A DNA stretch of 64,000 bases, taken from assembly GCF_003597395.2 (NCBI RefSeq), contig NC_133770.1, forward strand, positions 6,965,300-7,029,299, read 5' to 3'. Shown here piece after piece: positions 53,303 to 63,869 of the stretch. Every line of letters begins with the position of its first letter. The stretch's first letter is position 1. The notes below the pieces were generated by a model. That model did not search any database and was not told where the DNA came from. It saw only the letters and a list, made by a program, of their open reading frames with translations. The stretch comes from Chelonoidis abingdonii (Eukaryota > Chordata > Testudines > Testudinidae). The position numbers and the translations under genes were made by a program.

Positions 53303-54029
53303 AGCGGCTGGCTTTGTTTTGGTTGTGTGTGCACCACTTAGCACACTGGAGGTCCTAAGCTTTGATCAGGGCCTCTTGAAACACCCACAGCATAACTAAC
53401 AATGTTGATCCCTCAAAGCACATTGCCACCGGATGCTATTGCTGTACGGAGTCAAAAACCAACAACAAGGCCCCGATCTGTCGGCTGGGGAGGCGTAGAT
53501 GCGAAATGTGCAGCTCAAGCGGATCTCTGTGTCACAACTCACTCCCAGCGCTAGTTTGCAGCTCGATATCCTCCTCACACAGTCATTTACCCCTCGTGCT
53601 CTTCTCCCTTTAAGGGCAGCAACACCTAGGCCGAATGTAACTCGTTCAGGTCAGATCTGCCATGGGAACTCGGAACTTCTTGGCTTGTAAGTCACACCCT
53701 GTGCAACACTCTAGTGCTGAGGCTTGTTTGCTTTGTATTTTGTGGTTTAATATTTATAGTTCAGGGAAATCTGTTAATCCCAAAGTACAATAACAATTTT
53801 TTTATCTTTCATAAATATACTGTGGTTGGATCAGCAGCCTCCCAAGTGTGAAAATAAAAAAAGAACATTTCAGACATTGTTTTACGCACTTCAGGGCAGG
53901 CTTTTAAAGGCAGTTGGACAGCTGAGAATTATAGCTTCTCTAGACTTGATTTTTTTGACAGCGTATCAGGACAGGGTATGATGACCCGTTCCTTCTAGCT
54001 GTAAATTATTTAAGGAAGAAATAATAATC
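53303..54029. other. Single-copy AT-rich DNA
   Basis: 53730-53900 is AT-rich and complex (GTGGTTTAATATTTATAGTT, CAATAACAATTTTTTTATC) and may be a conserved element. No exon recognised. Confidence 0.35.
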
Positions 54030-54170
54030 ATAGAGTTGACTGATTGCTATGTATTGCCATAGGACCTGGGCTCCACAGTCTTAGACCAGGAATCCATTAC
54101 ACTAGGCCCTGTACAAACTCAGAACAAAGCGACAGTCCTTGCCCAGAGAGCTTGTAATTTAAGTAATGTA
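54030..54170 (-). repeat. L2-type 3' tail
   Basis: CATTACACTAGGCCCTGTAC, AAACTCAGAACAAAGCGACA, GAGAGCTTGTAATTTAAGTA. Confidence 0.7.
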
Positions 54171-55079
54171 ACACTTCCCGTTGCCAAATTCCATGAAGAC
54201 GTGGCTCTAATCAGAAAAGCAAAGAGGTAAAAACAGCACCACCGTAAATCCGTCTTCCCTAGATACCCTAAGTCCTAGCTGATTTGTGCACAAACGGCCA
54301 GATTCCCTGCTGGTGTCTATCGCCTGGTCCAGAAACCCCTGCACATCATGAAGCACCCTGAAAAAAAAAAAAAACTATGGCAAGGCAAGAGTCTGTCCTA
54401 CCTGGCACATCAGCTAAATTGGCAGCTTTTACTTCTGATTTCTTAGCAGTGCTGACAACACGAGCGGCACGAAGAGCATGACGAGATTTTCAGATCTCAG
54501 GGACCCCAGTGCTGACAGTTACAAACACGACCGGCCTGGCTCCTCAGCCGACAGATATCGGCCTCGACTTCAGCTGGAGCGATGCTGCTTTACGCCAGCT
54601 GAGGATGTGGCCCGGTCTCTTTGGACGTGAAACTGAGTGGCTCTGCTATGAAGCCAGGCGAGAGACTATACATGGGGAATGCAGCACAGTGGCTTGTTGA
54701 CAGAGCATCTGTTCGGATGATAAATGCACTTAAAGGCAGCACCCAGGTTAAAAGAGAGAGAAGGGAAAACAGTTGGAAAAAATCCCTAGGCTTTTTTTAT
54801 TGTGGTGATTTTATGGGGAAGTCTTTTTGCTGGGATGTTTAAAACTCGCCTTCAGGATTAAGATCAGGTGCTTGCGGTCTCCCCCTGGCCTACGCGCCAG
54901 TGACACCCCTCACACAGAGTCTCTGATGCATGCAACATTTCTATTACAAACCCCTTATTTTCAGGACTATGCAGCTCAGACCAAACCGTCTCCATGCGAC
55001 TGCCCCGCAAAGTTCATAAACTCTTTGCCTCCGCCACACAGACTGCAGGCACAAACACACCAGCCTGTACGAACCCAGC
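54171..55079. other. Mostly single-copy DNA
   Basis: A run of 14 A at 54361-54374. 54540-54625 carries palindromic-MITE words (CGACTTCAGCTGGAGCGATG). No exon recognised. Confidence 0.4.
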
Positions 55080-55370
55080 ACTTACGCCCAACTCCTGTTC
55101 TTATTTGCACTGGCGTAAATCAGGAATAACTCCACTGAAATCAGTGCAATTTCTCCAGGTTTATGCTGAGAGCACAATTCCACCCTAAAAACCTTATTTT
55201 GCACAGACAGCAAACAATTAGAATCCAGACCTCCTACGGCCCCACCAATCTTATTGAAGTCAATAGGCCTGAGTCTGATATCACCTGCATCAGTTTTACA
55301 CTGCTGCAACTCCAGTGCGGGGTTACTCCTGATAGACACTGATGTCAACAAGTGGAGAATCAGGCTCAAT
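55080..55370. repeat. Palindromic MITE-like repeats, two units
   Basis: CACTGGCGTAAATCAGGAAT AACTCCACTGAAATC (55109-55143) and TCTTATTGAAGTCAATAGGC...CTGATATCACCTGCATCAG (55247-55345) belong to the same abundant family as 8856-8945 and 57030-57265. Confidence 0.55.
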
Positions 55371-55392
55371 GGAGTTGCAACAATACAATGAG

Positions 55393-55707
55393 CAGAACCG
55401 GCGCTAGGGGTTTGAGCGCCCTAGGTGCACGGCAATTTCGCAGCCCCGTGCGCTGCTCCCGCAGCTCCGGTGGAGCTGATGCAGTCGTGGCTGTGGACGG
55501 TCGGCTGCTCCGCGGCTCTGGTGGAGCTGTCGCAGTCGTGCCTGCAGGAGGTCCACCGGAGCTGCGGGAGCAGCCGACTGTCCGCAGCCACGACTGCGGC
55601 AGGTCCACCGGAGCCGCCTGCCGCCCCCTCCGGCAAAATGCCGCCCACTAATAATCCTGGCGCCCTAGGCGATTGCCTAGGCAGCCTAAATGCAAGCGCC
55701 GGCCCTG
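55393..55707. mobile_element. 315-bp hAT-like element
   Basis: Ends CAGAACCGGCGCTAGG and, inverted, CAGGGCCGGCGCTTGC. Flanked by ACAATGAG (55385-55392) and ATAATGAA (55708-55715), an 8-bp duplication with two changes. Its interior holds a long inverted repeat: 55481-55524 pairs with 55553-55597 around a 28-base loop. Open frames on all strands are artefacts. Confidence 0.75.
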
Positions 55708-55953
55708 ATAATGAAAGGAGTATTTAACCCTGAGAGCCCTGTCTCTTACCTTACACTGCACACTAGATTTCATGCCACTGCCTTGCAATTGAGGCTGAAA
55801 GATCCTATCGGTATGAAACGTTCAAGCTAATTGAAAAGTGGTTCAGGCAGACAAGATGTTGCCTGTCATGTGTAGCTGCTGAAGAACACACTGCATAGCA
55901 CTTTACACCCCTAATTTCAATCTCCCCTGCATTCACTCTTTAATGGTCTAACT

Positions 55954-56216
55954 CAGGGGCTCTCAAACTTCATTCCACTGTGACCCCTTTCTGGTAACAA
56001 AAATGACTACACGACCCCAGGAGGGGGGACTGAAACCTGAGCCCACCTTAGCCCCATCACCCCGGGTGGAGGAGAAGCCAAAGCCAAAGCCCAAGAGCTT
56101 CAGTGGGGCTCTGGCTTCGGCCCTAGGTCTCGGGAAGTCTAACGCCAGCCCTGACGACCCCATTAAAATGGGATCACAGTCCACTTTGGGGTCCCGGCGC
56201 ACAGTTTGAGAAGCTG
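55954..56216. mobile_element. 263-bp hAT-like MITE
   Basis: Ends CAGGGGCTCTCAAACTTC and, inverted, CAGCTTCTCAAACTGTGC. A perfect 8-bp duplication GTCTAACT (55946-55953, 56217-56224). CGACCCCAGGAGGGGGGACT is characteristic interior sequence. Confidence 0.9.
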
Positions 56217-56224
56217 GTCTAACT

Positions 56225-57029
56225 CAAAATTGCAGGGGATGGGTTGGCGATCTAAGCCTCTGGTTTAAAATACCTGGGCCACGCACTGATCTCAGCTTCG
56301 GCGAGATAAATCCCGGTGAAGTCAAAGTGATCAGAACCTAGTCCCTGGCTTCCCCAGATCCACGGCTTCAAATCCCAGAGGTTCCATGTGGCCCCTCGTC
56401 CTTGGGAAATTGATAAACCGAGTTCGCTGGCTGGGAGTCTGTTAACCAAGGTCCTGTCTGCTGGGCATGGACATTAAAGGTCACATACCACTTTTAGCAG
56501 AGATCTGCCCCAGAGTCGGTGGCCAAAATATCTCCTACCCCAAATCCGTCGCTGTTATGCCATGTGTTCACTGCCAGACACCCCAGTGGTGATTGCGTTT
56601 CAGTGATTGCTGTCTGGGAATAGCCTATTAAACACATTGGGATCCTTTAGCTTCTATCTAGCTACATATATGGCCTGTCACTGTAGCATTAGAGCAATGA
56701 AAGACGCTCTATCAATGCAAACTGTTAATACCGCACAGCATTGCGCACGTTCATTTTCAGAGTAGGTTAAAAATCAGGCCCCCGACGCAGATAAAGTTCT
56801 GCTCTGTGTTACAGGTTGCAGGTCAGCAACATGACGTGCTTTTAACACTCAGGATCATAAGCCCTGTGTTCCTCCGAAGTAGGAGGTGAGAGGAATACAG
56901 TAAAGAATTTCTTCCCAGTCCATGGATCATGAGGGCGGTTTTGCAGGCCTTCAGACAACTTTCTTAGCTGTCTTCGCTGAAGTGTTTTAAGAGCGACTGA
57001 GGTGTTTGGGACCTGCAGCTTCGCAGGCG
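56225..57029. other. Nothing recognised
   Basis: No repeat or exon recognised. Confidence 0.4.
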
Positions 57030-57265
57030 CCTGATTGAAATGAATGGAATTACACCAGAGTGACACTGGAGTAACACAGCAATGAATCTGGCCCTCTGCA
57101 TGCAACTAGGGTGAACGGTGACAATGCAAAGAGCAGAGAGAGTGCAGCTCCCCCTGAAAGGACAGCGAATCTGATGTCTCTTGCACTTACGCAAGTGTCT
57201 CCGTTCACTTCAGTGGACTTACTCTTGATTTACACCAGCACGCGAGCAGAATCAAGCTTTGAGTA
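57030..57265. repeat. Palindromic MITE-like repeats, two units
   Basis: GGCGCCTGATTGAAATGAAT GGAATTACACC and GTCTCCGTTCACTTCAGTGG with CTCTTGATTTACACCAGC. Family as at 55080-55370. Confidence 0.55.
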
Positions 57266-57594
57266 CCGGTGCAATCAACAACAGCCTTATGCCAGAATCT
57301 CGTTCTCCTGTCAATGCTGCAGAGTTAATCCCAGAGTTTCAGATCTGAAGTTGTCTGTTTGCTGGGATTTCTCCCTACCTCTGGTCTCTGTCAATGAATA
57401 ATTCACTGGTAAAATATCCATTAAAAATCCACAAGACCTGAGACAGTCTATTTGCTCATTAACCCAGTGATCACAAGGCTTTTGGGTAGCAGAATCAGTG
57501 TGTGTCTATGTGGTGGGGAGCAGGGAAGGCTTGAGATGGACGGCACAGCATATGCTCCTGCCCATGCTCGCTCCTAGCATTTGTGGCAACACAG
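57266..57594. other. Nothing recognised
   Basis: No repeat or exon recognised. Confidence 0.4.
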
Positions 57595-57705
57595 ATTTAG
57601 CAGATTCAAGTGACCATACTCCATCAGCACCAGCCGGGGGCCCGATCGAAGTCAATGGGAGTTTTGCTGTTGACTTCAATTGCAGCAGGTCTGAGAAATG
57701 TGTTG
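57595..57705. repeat. Palindromic MITE-like repeat
   Basis: CGATCGAAGTCAATGGGAGT and TTTTGCTGTTGACTTCAATT are inverted. Confidence 0.6.
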
Positions 57706-57804
57706 CTAGCAGGTGGCACATACTTTACTATAGTAACATAACCCCAAGTGGGCTGGAAGTCACTGACAATGTTGGCTTTTGGTCTGTTCAACATCAGACC
57801 CAGG

Positions 57805-57913
57805 CAGGGGTGCTGGAACAATTTTTATTGTAGGGGTGCCACTGAAAACCTGTATATAATGAAAACCACTTTGAGTCGGGGGTGCAATAGCACCCCTAGT
57901 TCTAGCACCTATG
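57805..57913. mobile_element. 109-bp hAT-like MITE
   Basis: Ends CAGGGGTGCTGGAACAA and, inverted, CATAGGTGCTAGAACTA. Flanked by GACCCAGG (57797-57804) and GACCCGGG (57914-57921), an 8-bp duplication with one change. Confidence 0.85.
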
Positions 57914-58137
57914 GACCCGGGGAGAAGAAACATGATCAGACACCAACTGTTTCAACCCCCGCGCAGTCTATAGCCACCGGCCCCTGAACGGCACATCTCT
58001 GCAGTGTCCACTGATTTTCTTCCAAGTGCGACTAAGTTCCTATTCCCCCCCGAAACAGAGAGGGGTGAGTCTAGAGATAATCTGAATGTATGTGATGCTA
58101 GTCGTTTTTTCTTGTTTCACTAAGAGCCATTGCACGG

Positions 58138-58180
58138 GCAACACAACAACAAAACAACAACACAACACAACAACGAAATA
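58138..58180. repeat. (CAA)n-like tract
   Basis: CAACACAACAACAAAACAAC and onward. A 69-codon minus-strand frame with a V/C/F-rich repeat is its by-product. Confidence 0.85.
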
Positions 58181-58214
58181 TAACACTAGAACCTTCTGCC
58201 ACATCCCCGAGCAA

Positions 58215-58292
58215 CGGGCCCGAGTCCTTAACACAGGCAAAACTCCCAAATGAATTTCAATGGGAATTTTGTTTGAGTGAGGGCCGGGGGAC
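58215..58292. repeat. Palindromic MITE-like repeat
   Basis: GGCAAAACTCCCAAATGAAT TTC and its inverted partner AATGGGAATTTTGTTTGAG. Confidence 0.55.
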
Positions 58293-58299
58293 CGAATCC

Positions 58300-60600
58300 C
58301 ATTCTAAGCACTTTTCCTTTTTTTACATCTAAAAGCGGACAGGATCACAGGCAGTGACCCCAGACCTCCTTATCCATTTGCCCAGCATCAAAATGCTTCG
58401 TAATAACAACACCAGAGTGCGGAAGACGTATCTAATAATCTTGTAAACTAATGGCTGACGGAGCACACGGTCTGTTTTTTGACGTACAAAAACTGATGCC
58501 TTATGACATTTCGCTTCATCCATAAAGATGAGCAGAGCAAGTCGCCTTTGGTCGTACCAACCTGCGATGTAAACCTCTTTTTGTTCCACTCAGGAAGATA
58601 GTTGTCTTAATAGAGATTAGCTCCTCATATAACAGCAGTCTCACCATATAAAATCACTCTATATGATATGTGTACACACAAACAGATGGAAAACACTCTT
58701 AGATGATATAGGGTTAATACTACTTTCATTCCCCTGAGTATAAACCATATGCCATCCATGCGCTGACGTTTTGGACTGCAAAACAGATCCAGTATGCTAC
58801 CGTACAGAGTCACTCGCAGAGCTGAAAGCAATTGTTTGCTGAAATTAAGCTTTACCATGATTAAATTAAGACTAACATTGTCACCCAGAACAGCGGACAA
58901 ACATTTTGTCCCGATTAATAGGATGCCTTTCGGTAGGGGGTGGAGTGGGGCTGATCCTAGGATTATTTCTAGTAGCTGGCTCAAATCAGTGTAAAAGTAA
59001 TTTGGAAATGGGTAATGAAAATTCTTCCGAAAGTACAGTCATTTTAATTTCATCTGGCGTAGCCGCTTTCAGACTAACAGCAGCAAGGACTCAGCGCAAA
59101 GATCTGCCAGCAAAATCAAACATTTGTCTAAAAAGCCAGCGCTTTGCTGTTTCTAAACCTTGGTACAGTAAATTACTCATCAAGGAAACAGCCTCAGCTA
59201 AAGGAAACAATTGCTCGAGAATGTGCAGGAGAAAGATTTAGCAACTTACCAGAGCGTAGACAGAACTCAACACTGAGCAGCAGAGGATCAAACCCAGGCT
59301 GTGATAAACCAAATATGATCCCATATCCAAGAGACTTATTGCAGCATCCACGATCTCTAAGGGAAGTAGAAGTACGAAGGATCTTCCAGGGATCCAGCTG
59401 TAGATGACTTTTTTTTCTTTTATTTTTCTTCCTTCTCAGCTTTTTTTTTAATTTGCTTGTTTGTTTCCACAGTTTTAGCCAGAAAGGCACATGACAAGAA
59501 ACTCTAGTCCTTTGCTTCGCTTTCTCATGGCTGGAAATCTATGCAGTTTCAGAAATGTAGGGAAAGCGTCCATGTGAAGGGAGCACCAACACCCAGTTCA
59601 GTCAGAGCAGCAGTTCCTGGTGCTGTTTGTTTTGTGTGTGCATCTGTCTCAGAGCAGAAAAATCACGTCCATATGTCAAAACTGCTATTCTGCTTCCTTT
59701 TTATGAGGCAGAGGGAAGTTCAAATAATTTCTTTGTCAAAGGCAAACACACAGTAAGAGAGAGAGAAGTGGGAAGGGATGGGGGGAGTTTTTAACCACTG
59801 CTTTATTTTTAGATCTAGTAATTTTATCTTTTAGGCAGGGGGTGAGGGGAGTTTGGAAAAAAAGCTTTTTTTAAGCAAGCAAACAAATCAGAAAGTTACA
59901 AATTAAAAAAAAAGTTGGAAATATTTTCACTTAGCAATTACGTTTATGCAAACAGGAGTGCTGCTGGGTATTTTTGCTTGTATATTTCAGTACTGCTCAG
60001 CTCCACAAGAGGTTTATTTTGTCAACCTTCCCTGGATGCAATGTGTTTTAGTTACAAATACGGATTTTTTTCTTCTCTCTCTCTCTCCCCCTTGCTGTCT
60101 GTCTCAAAGGATCTGCAGTTTCAAAAAGCCAATTGAGTATGGGGTGAAAGCGTGGGGCTGAAAAGCTGCTCTTTTTTTTTTAAATAGTTTATTTTAGATG
60201 TGGCAGTAAAAACTCTTTTCACTTACTCCATGAAATTTTCCAAAATCTACGCTTTTCCATTTGCACCAACGCACACACAAGCTTCTTGTCCTGCCCTCAA
60301 CCAAGAATCAAATCACCATAGCCCAGTAAAGGAAAAGTTGCTGCTTTTCTCTCTCCCTCTTGCTGCTGCTGTTGCTTTAGACTCACTTATGATGACAGTC
60401 TCTTTACTTCTACACAGACAAGAGGGGACTACAAAAGAAAAGAGAGAGAGAGAAGACAATACACTTTTCATTTGGGAAAATCTACCAGCTTCCCAGGATA
60501 TACTCAGTTTGTATTGTTGCCTCCAAAACACATCGACCCTGCCGCTTCAACCAACACACACTCACACAAAAGACAAGACAATCTGGAGACTAGAACGTCC
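58300..60600 (-). other. Long repeat-poor interval, possible 5' exon or UTR
   Basis: About 2.3 kb with no repeat I recognise, which is exceptional here. On the minus strand a consensus donor CTCTG|GTAAGTTGC lies at 59250/59249. The sequence 58620-59130 (minus strand GCATGGATGGCATATGG, GACAATGTTAGTCTTAATTT) is complex and could be conserved. Minus-strand frames of up to 119 codons have no recognised domain, so this may be non-coding RNA, a UTR or regulatory DNA. Confidence 0.3.
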
Positions 60601-61600
60601 TTTTTTTCTGTACTAAAATCCCACCCCAAACCAACACCCACCGATGAAATTTACCAGTTTGTTAGTTTCACGGCAGGAACGTTACTCCGAGCTCTCTGTC
60701 AGTTTCATTCATAAAGCTGCAAGAAAGGCACCGTCTCTCCCCGAGCAAAGGCTTTAGTTTTATTTAGGGCGGAGCAGCAGTCCTTCTTTTATACTGTTTT
60801 TTGGGGGGGTGAGTTAAATACGAAATAATGCCCCCCCCATTTAATTTTGTTGCTGGCGATTGATTTATTTTTTGTAACTTGGAGAATCAAATCGTTTGAT
60901 GGATTTTATTTTCTTTCTGCAGAAGCAGCAGGTTTCTGCCAGGGGTTGTGATTATTTTTAAAGGGGGGGGGTGCGAATCGTTGCGAGAAAATATCGATCT
61001 AGATCTTTGGAGGGCAGGCGGTAAAAGCATCAGATTTTCACAGAGTGGAGCTGTGTGCGTTTCTCTTTTATTTTTTGGAGAGGAAAAAAAAAAGTCTGTA
61101 CGGTTGCTTTGCCCCTTCTGAGGAGAGAGAGCGAGCTCCCCTCCGCTGTGAATGGGTGCCTTCAGCTAGCTTTATGAAAAGGGGTCTCTTTCCCTGCAAA
61201 GGTAGAGTGTGTGTGAGAGAGAGACATAATCCTGCTCTTGATGCAAACTCTTCCTCTGTGCTCCCGCTCTATGCCAGCCTGAGCCGATCTCGGGGAATGT
61301 GTGTGGTTTGGGAGCAAAGAGGCAGGTATAGGAAGCAGCATGGGCAGGACCCCATTGGCTGCTGGTAGCCGCCATGTGACCACCAGACAATGGACCACAG
61401 GGCTAGCTGTCCACACCCCCTACCCCACCCCCCCTCCGCAGCCAGGGGTCCCCGCCAGCCTCAGCTCACGCCTGGTCGGGAGTTCTCCGCTGCCCGAGGC
61501 TCTTTCGGGGGCTGCATAGGGACCCCATGGCCCCGCAGATAAAATGCATAGGATTTAAATCCCTGTGGGGCGGAGTGGGGGCTTGGCATGGCTGGAGGCA
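60601..61600 (-). promoter_or_regulatory. Candidate promoter region, minus strand favoured
   Basis: Minus-strand words: CACATGGCGGCTACC (YY1 consensus, about 61360-61374) directly followed by AGCAGCCAATGGGG (CCAAT box, about 61348-61361), and about 550 bases further the TATA word CAGTATAAAAGAAGG near 60786-60800. CpGs are denser at 60940-61500. CCAAT and YY1 are palindromic enough or frequent enough that a plus-strand promoter is not excluded. No coding exon found on either side. Confidence 0.35.
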
Positions 61601-62482
61601 CCCTCAGAGCAGAAACAGATCTTCTAGGGTAACAACCCCCTTCCCTTCCGCTCGTGGGAGATTAGTGAGATTTTGCAAAATTTGGAGGCGAGCAAAGGGG
61701 TGGGCTCGGGTGGTGGATGGATTTGAAAACCGGCTCCTTTGAAAGGGAGAGCAGGAGATTTTTAAGTGGGCTGCTTTTTATTATTATTCCAGTTCTGAAC
61801 TTCGTGCCTGGGGAGGGAGGGGAGATATTGACCTGGCCGAGAATCGGTATATTGAAGCGGGGGGCTGAGGAAGAGAGGGATCTACCTGGCCAGCCCACTT
61901 TCTGTCCCCTCCTGGAAGGAAGGAAGCGGCGGCTCCTTGCCCAGCGCTTTCCAGCAGCTCCCAGCCTTGTGCCTGGGTCTTTTTACTGGCTGAAGCTGTG
62001 CAGGGAGACAACAAACACAGGCCATCAGCCTGTGGTTTGTTTACCTAGGGCCTCTCTGTGCTAGGTCAGTACTTCCCCCGGGGGTGGGGTGGGGGATTGA
62101 ACCATGAAAGAGAGAGACCACTGCCTGGCCAGAGCTGCCCATACCCCTTGGGCCCGCTAGGAAGCGCTTCAGGGCTGTGAAGGGAGGGATCTACTGGATG
62201 GCTGGCACTTTTCTCCAGGCTCTGTACGTTTGCAAAAGTCCTGCTGCTGCTGGGTCGTTTGCCTCCCGCAGCGTTGCATTCCCCGGGTGTGCTTTGCTGC
62301 TGCGTGCAGCCTGGCTGTGGGGCTGGATGTCCTGCCAGTACACGTCCCTCCCCAGGGATTCTCCATGGTGGTTGCTGTGGATCATTTGTTAAGAGCCCCT
62401 GCTGAGGGCGGCTGTTAGCAGACAAAACGAGTAAAGACCCTTCCACTCAGACACTGGCAGGAAGGGGCCATAGGTCTGGAAG
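61601..62482. other. Repeat-poor DNA, nothing recognised
   Basis: Moderately GC-rich continuation of the promoter-like interval. Open frames up to 126 codons (62066-62446, minus) lack recognisable motifs. Confidence 0.35.
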
Positions 62483-62746
62483 CAAGGGCGGCTCCGGACA
62501 CCGGCGCAGCAAGCGCGTGCCTGGGGCAGCCTGTCGGTCACCCTGAGGGCAGCAGTCAGGGTGCCTTTGGTGGTGCGCCCAGGGCGGGTGCAAGAATGTT
62601 TTGCGCCCTAGGCGAAACTTCCACCTTGCGCTCCCCCTCCCCAAGCCCTGTGGCAGTTCTCTGCACCGCCCCGTGGCAGATCCCCACCCCCCTGCCCTGA
62701 GAAGCCCCCCGCGGCAGCTCCCCCCCTCCGCCCTGAGGCGCCCCCC

Positions 62747-62758
62747 NNNNNNNNNNNN
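62747..62758. other. Assembly gap, 12 N
   Basis: Falls inside the GC-rich tandem part of the nested element, so the true length of that array is unknown. Confidence 0.99.
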
Positions 62759-62872
62759 CTCCCCCACGGCAGCTCCCCCCCGGCCCGGGGAGCCATGCGA
62801 CAGCTCCCTGCCCCACCTCATCTCTGCTCCGCCTCCTCCCCGAGCACGCCGTCACCGCTCCACTTCTCCCAC

Positions 62873-62922
62873 CTCCCAGGCTTGTGGCGCCAATCAGCTG
62901 TTTGTCGCCACAAGCCTGGGAG
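62873..62922. repeat. Perfect 17-bp inverted repeat, 16-base loop
   Basis: Arm CTCCCAGGCTTGTGGCG (62873-62889) pairs with CGCCACAAGCCTGGGAG (62906-62922); the flanks extend the pairing imperfectly to about 26 bp. The loop contains CCAATCAGCTG. Confidence 0.95.
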
Positions 62923-63396
62923 GGAGAGAAGCAGAGCGGGGCGACATGCTCAAGGGAGTAGGTGGAGGAGAGGTGAGCTGGGGCAGGGAGCGGTTCCTCT
63001 GCGTGCCGCGCTCACCCTTACTTGCTGCAGGCGGCCCTCCCTGTGCCCCCCTGCCCCAGGTCCCTCTGCCTAAATACCAACGACAACCGGAGTGGCCAAA
63101 GATCCGGCCGCCGCGGTTGCCACCAAAGGACCCGAAATGCGCCCTCCAAATGCTAGCGCCCTAGATGACTGCCTAGGTCACCTAATGGATTGCACCAGCC
63201 CTGGGTGCGCCTGCGGGAGATCCGCTGGTCCTGCAGCTTTGGCGGCAATTCGGTGGCGGATACACCGAAAGCACAGGACCGGTGGACCTCCCACAGGCAA
63301 GCCACCGAATCTGCATTACCAGCAGACCTCCTCCAGCAGCCACCGGACTGCCGTGCTTGGGGTGGCAAAATACATAGAGCCGCCCCTATCTGGAAG

Positions 63397-63869
63397 GCAC
63401 AGATCCTCAAAGGTGCTGAACTTCCAAATGGCCCGAGGTGCCTGTCTCCCTTGGAGGATCTGGCCTATGCTTATGGGGCCAGGACTAGGTTTTCACTGTG
63501 TGCGTGTGCGGCCCAAACCCAATGGAGCCCTGATCCTCAGACAGATAATAAGTCCATACACAGGGTCTTATACAAAGCCTACCCAAGTCAGGGAGAGGCT
63601 TTGGCTCAGGGCCGCAGGAGGGTCTCGAGTCACAGTTGTCCTGCCCCCTGTCATTTGCCCCCGTGCAAAGTGCATATGAAAGGCAGAGCGATCAGAAGAG
63701 ACCAAGGCAACAGGGAAGTAGGTCCGTTGGATTTGCCGGATCAGATGCCTGGTGTGCACATGGGACTATCTGTCTTACCTACTTACACGGCCTCCATCTG
63801 GGCAGTGTCTGAACATCTCACTGTCTTTGCTGTGTCATCACCATGTCGCTGTGAGGTACTGCAGGCCTG
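63397..63869. other. Nothing recognised
   Basis: An open frame at 63190-63873 enters from the hAT-like element and has no recognised domain. Confidence 0.35.

Larger units (their letters stand above)
62580..63203. mobile_element. Nested hAT-like element, about 624 bp
   Basis: Ends CAGGGCGGGTGCAAGAA and, inverted, CAGGGCTGGTGCAATCC. Perfect 8-bp duplication GGTGCGCC (62572-62579, 63204-63211). Interior: CCCCGTGGCAG / CCCCGCGGCAGCTCC tandem-like units, a 12-N gap and a 17-bp hairpin. GCGCCCTAGGCG / GCGCCCTAGATG near the two ends are subterminal repeats, also seen in 55393-55707. Confidence 0.9.
62483..63388. mobile_element. hAT-like element carrying a second hAT-like element
   Basis: Ends CAAGGGCGGCTCCGG and, inverted, TAGGGGCGGCTCTATG. 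Perfect 8-bp duplication TCTGGAAG (62475-62482, 63389-63396). Without the nested 624-bp element and its duplicated target the host is 274 bp. Same family as 25590-25787 and 32984-33400. The long open frames over it are GC artefacts. Confidence 0.9.

Noticed and set aside
55352..55727. Overlapping 75-100 codon frames on both strands
   Set aside because: Palindromic GC-rich interior of a hAT-like element makes both strands open.
62601..63164. 187-codon Pro/Arg-rich frame
   Set aside because: It lies in the GC-rich nested hAT-like element and reads through the 12-N gap.
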